NCBI GenBank assembly: GCA_910580005.1
Contig: CAJTXH010000126.1
Span: 1-7,836, forward strand
Direction: 5' to 3'
DNA length: 7,836 nucleotides
Source: an uncultured Lachnospiraceae bacterium
GTDB lineage: Bacteria > Bacillota > Clostridia > Lachnospirales > Lachnospiraceae
Shown: piece by piece, positions 7,811 to 7,836 of the stretch
Numbering within the stretch: position 1 is the first letter of the stretch
Layout of the letters: each line of letters opens with the position of its first letter
The notes under the pieces: generated by a model
Database searches by the model: none
What the model saw: only the letters and a program-made list of their open reading frames with translations
Told to the model about the DNA's origin: nothing
Position numbers and translations under genes: made by a program

Positions 7811-7836
7811 TGTAAGAACGGACGGTTTATGTGCCT

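Noticed and set aside
7829..7836. Possible start codon of the next gene at the right edge
   Set aside because: Only ATG plus five bases are visible, with no clear ribosome binding site. This is too little to call a gene.
1..7836. CRISPR arrays, insertion sequences, tRNA or rRNA genes
   Set aside because: No regularly spaced direct repeats, transposase motifs, terminal inverted repeats or structured RNA signatures were seen. Nearly all of the window is accounted for by four intact genes.

Overview
The window is AT-rich DNA that is almost fully coding on the + strand. It has the look of a chromosomal housekeeping region from a low-GC Gram-positive anaerobe. The codon style (many ATA, AGG and AAA codons), G-rich ribosome binding sites, a PolA without proofreading residues and the sbcD-sbcC-polA grouping suggest Clostridia, probably Lachnospiraceae. 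That placement is inference. No marker gene fixes the taxon.

Layout: bases 1-199 are a non-coding leader with a good extended -10 promoter. Four co-directional genes follow with short gaps: sbcD (200-1357), sbcC (1384-4560), a 102-residue zinc-finger protein with a C-terminal membrane anchor (4590-4898), and polA (4913-7777). The gaps are 26, 29 and 14 bases and I see no terminator in them, so they probably form one operon. A small hairpin lies just after polA, and the last bases hold no gene I can support.

Functionally, SbcC and SbcD form the SbcCD (Mre11-Rad50 type) nuclease that cuts DNA hairpins and protein-blocked ends. PolA removes RNA primers or flaps and fills gaps. The operon therefore reads as DNA end processing plus gap repair. 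The small gene between them resembles the zinc-binding part of zinc-binding anti-sigma (ZAS/zf-HC2) proteins, but no sigma factor is in the window and it has no domain beyond the membrane. It is the least explained part.

I found no mobile element, CRISPR array, RNA gene or clear new multi-gene system. The best leads are the orphan membrane-anchored zinc-finger protein and a charged insert in PolA that carries a possible sliding-clamp-binding peptide.
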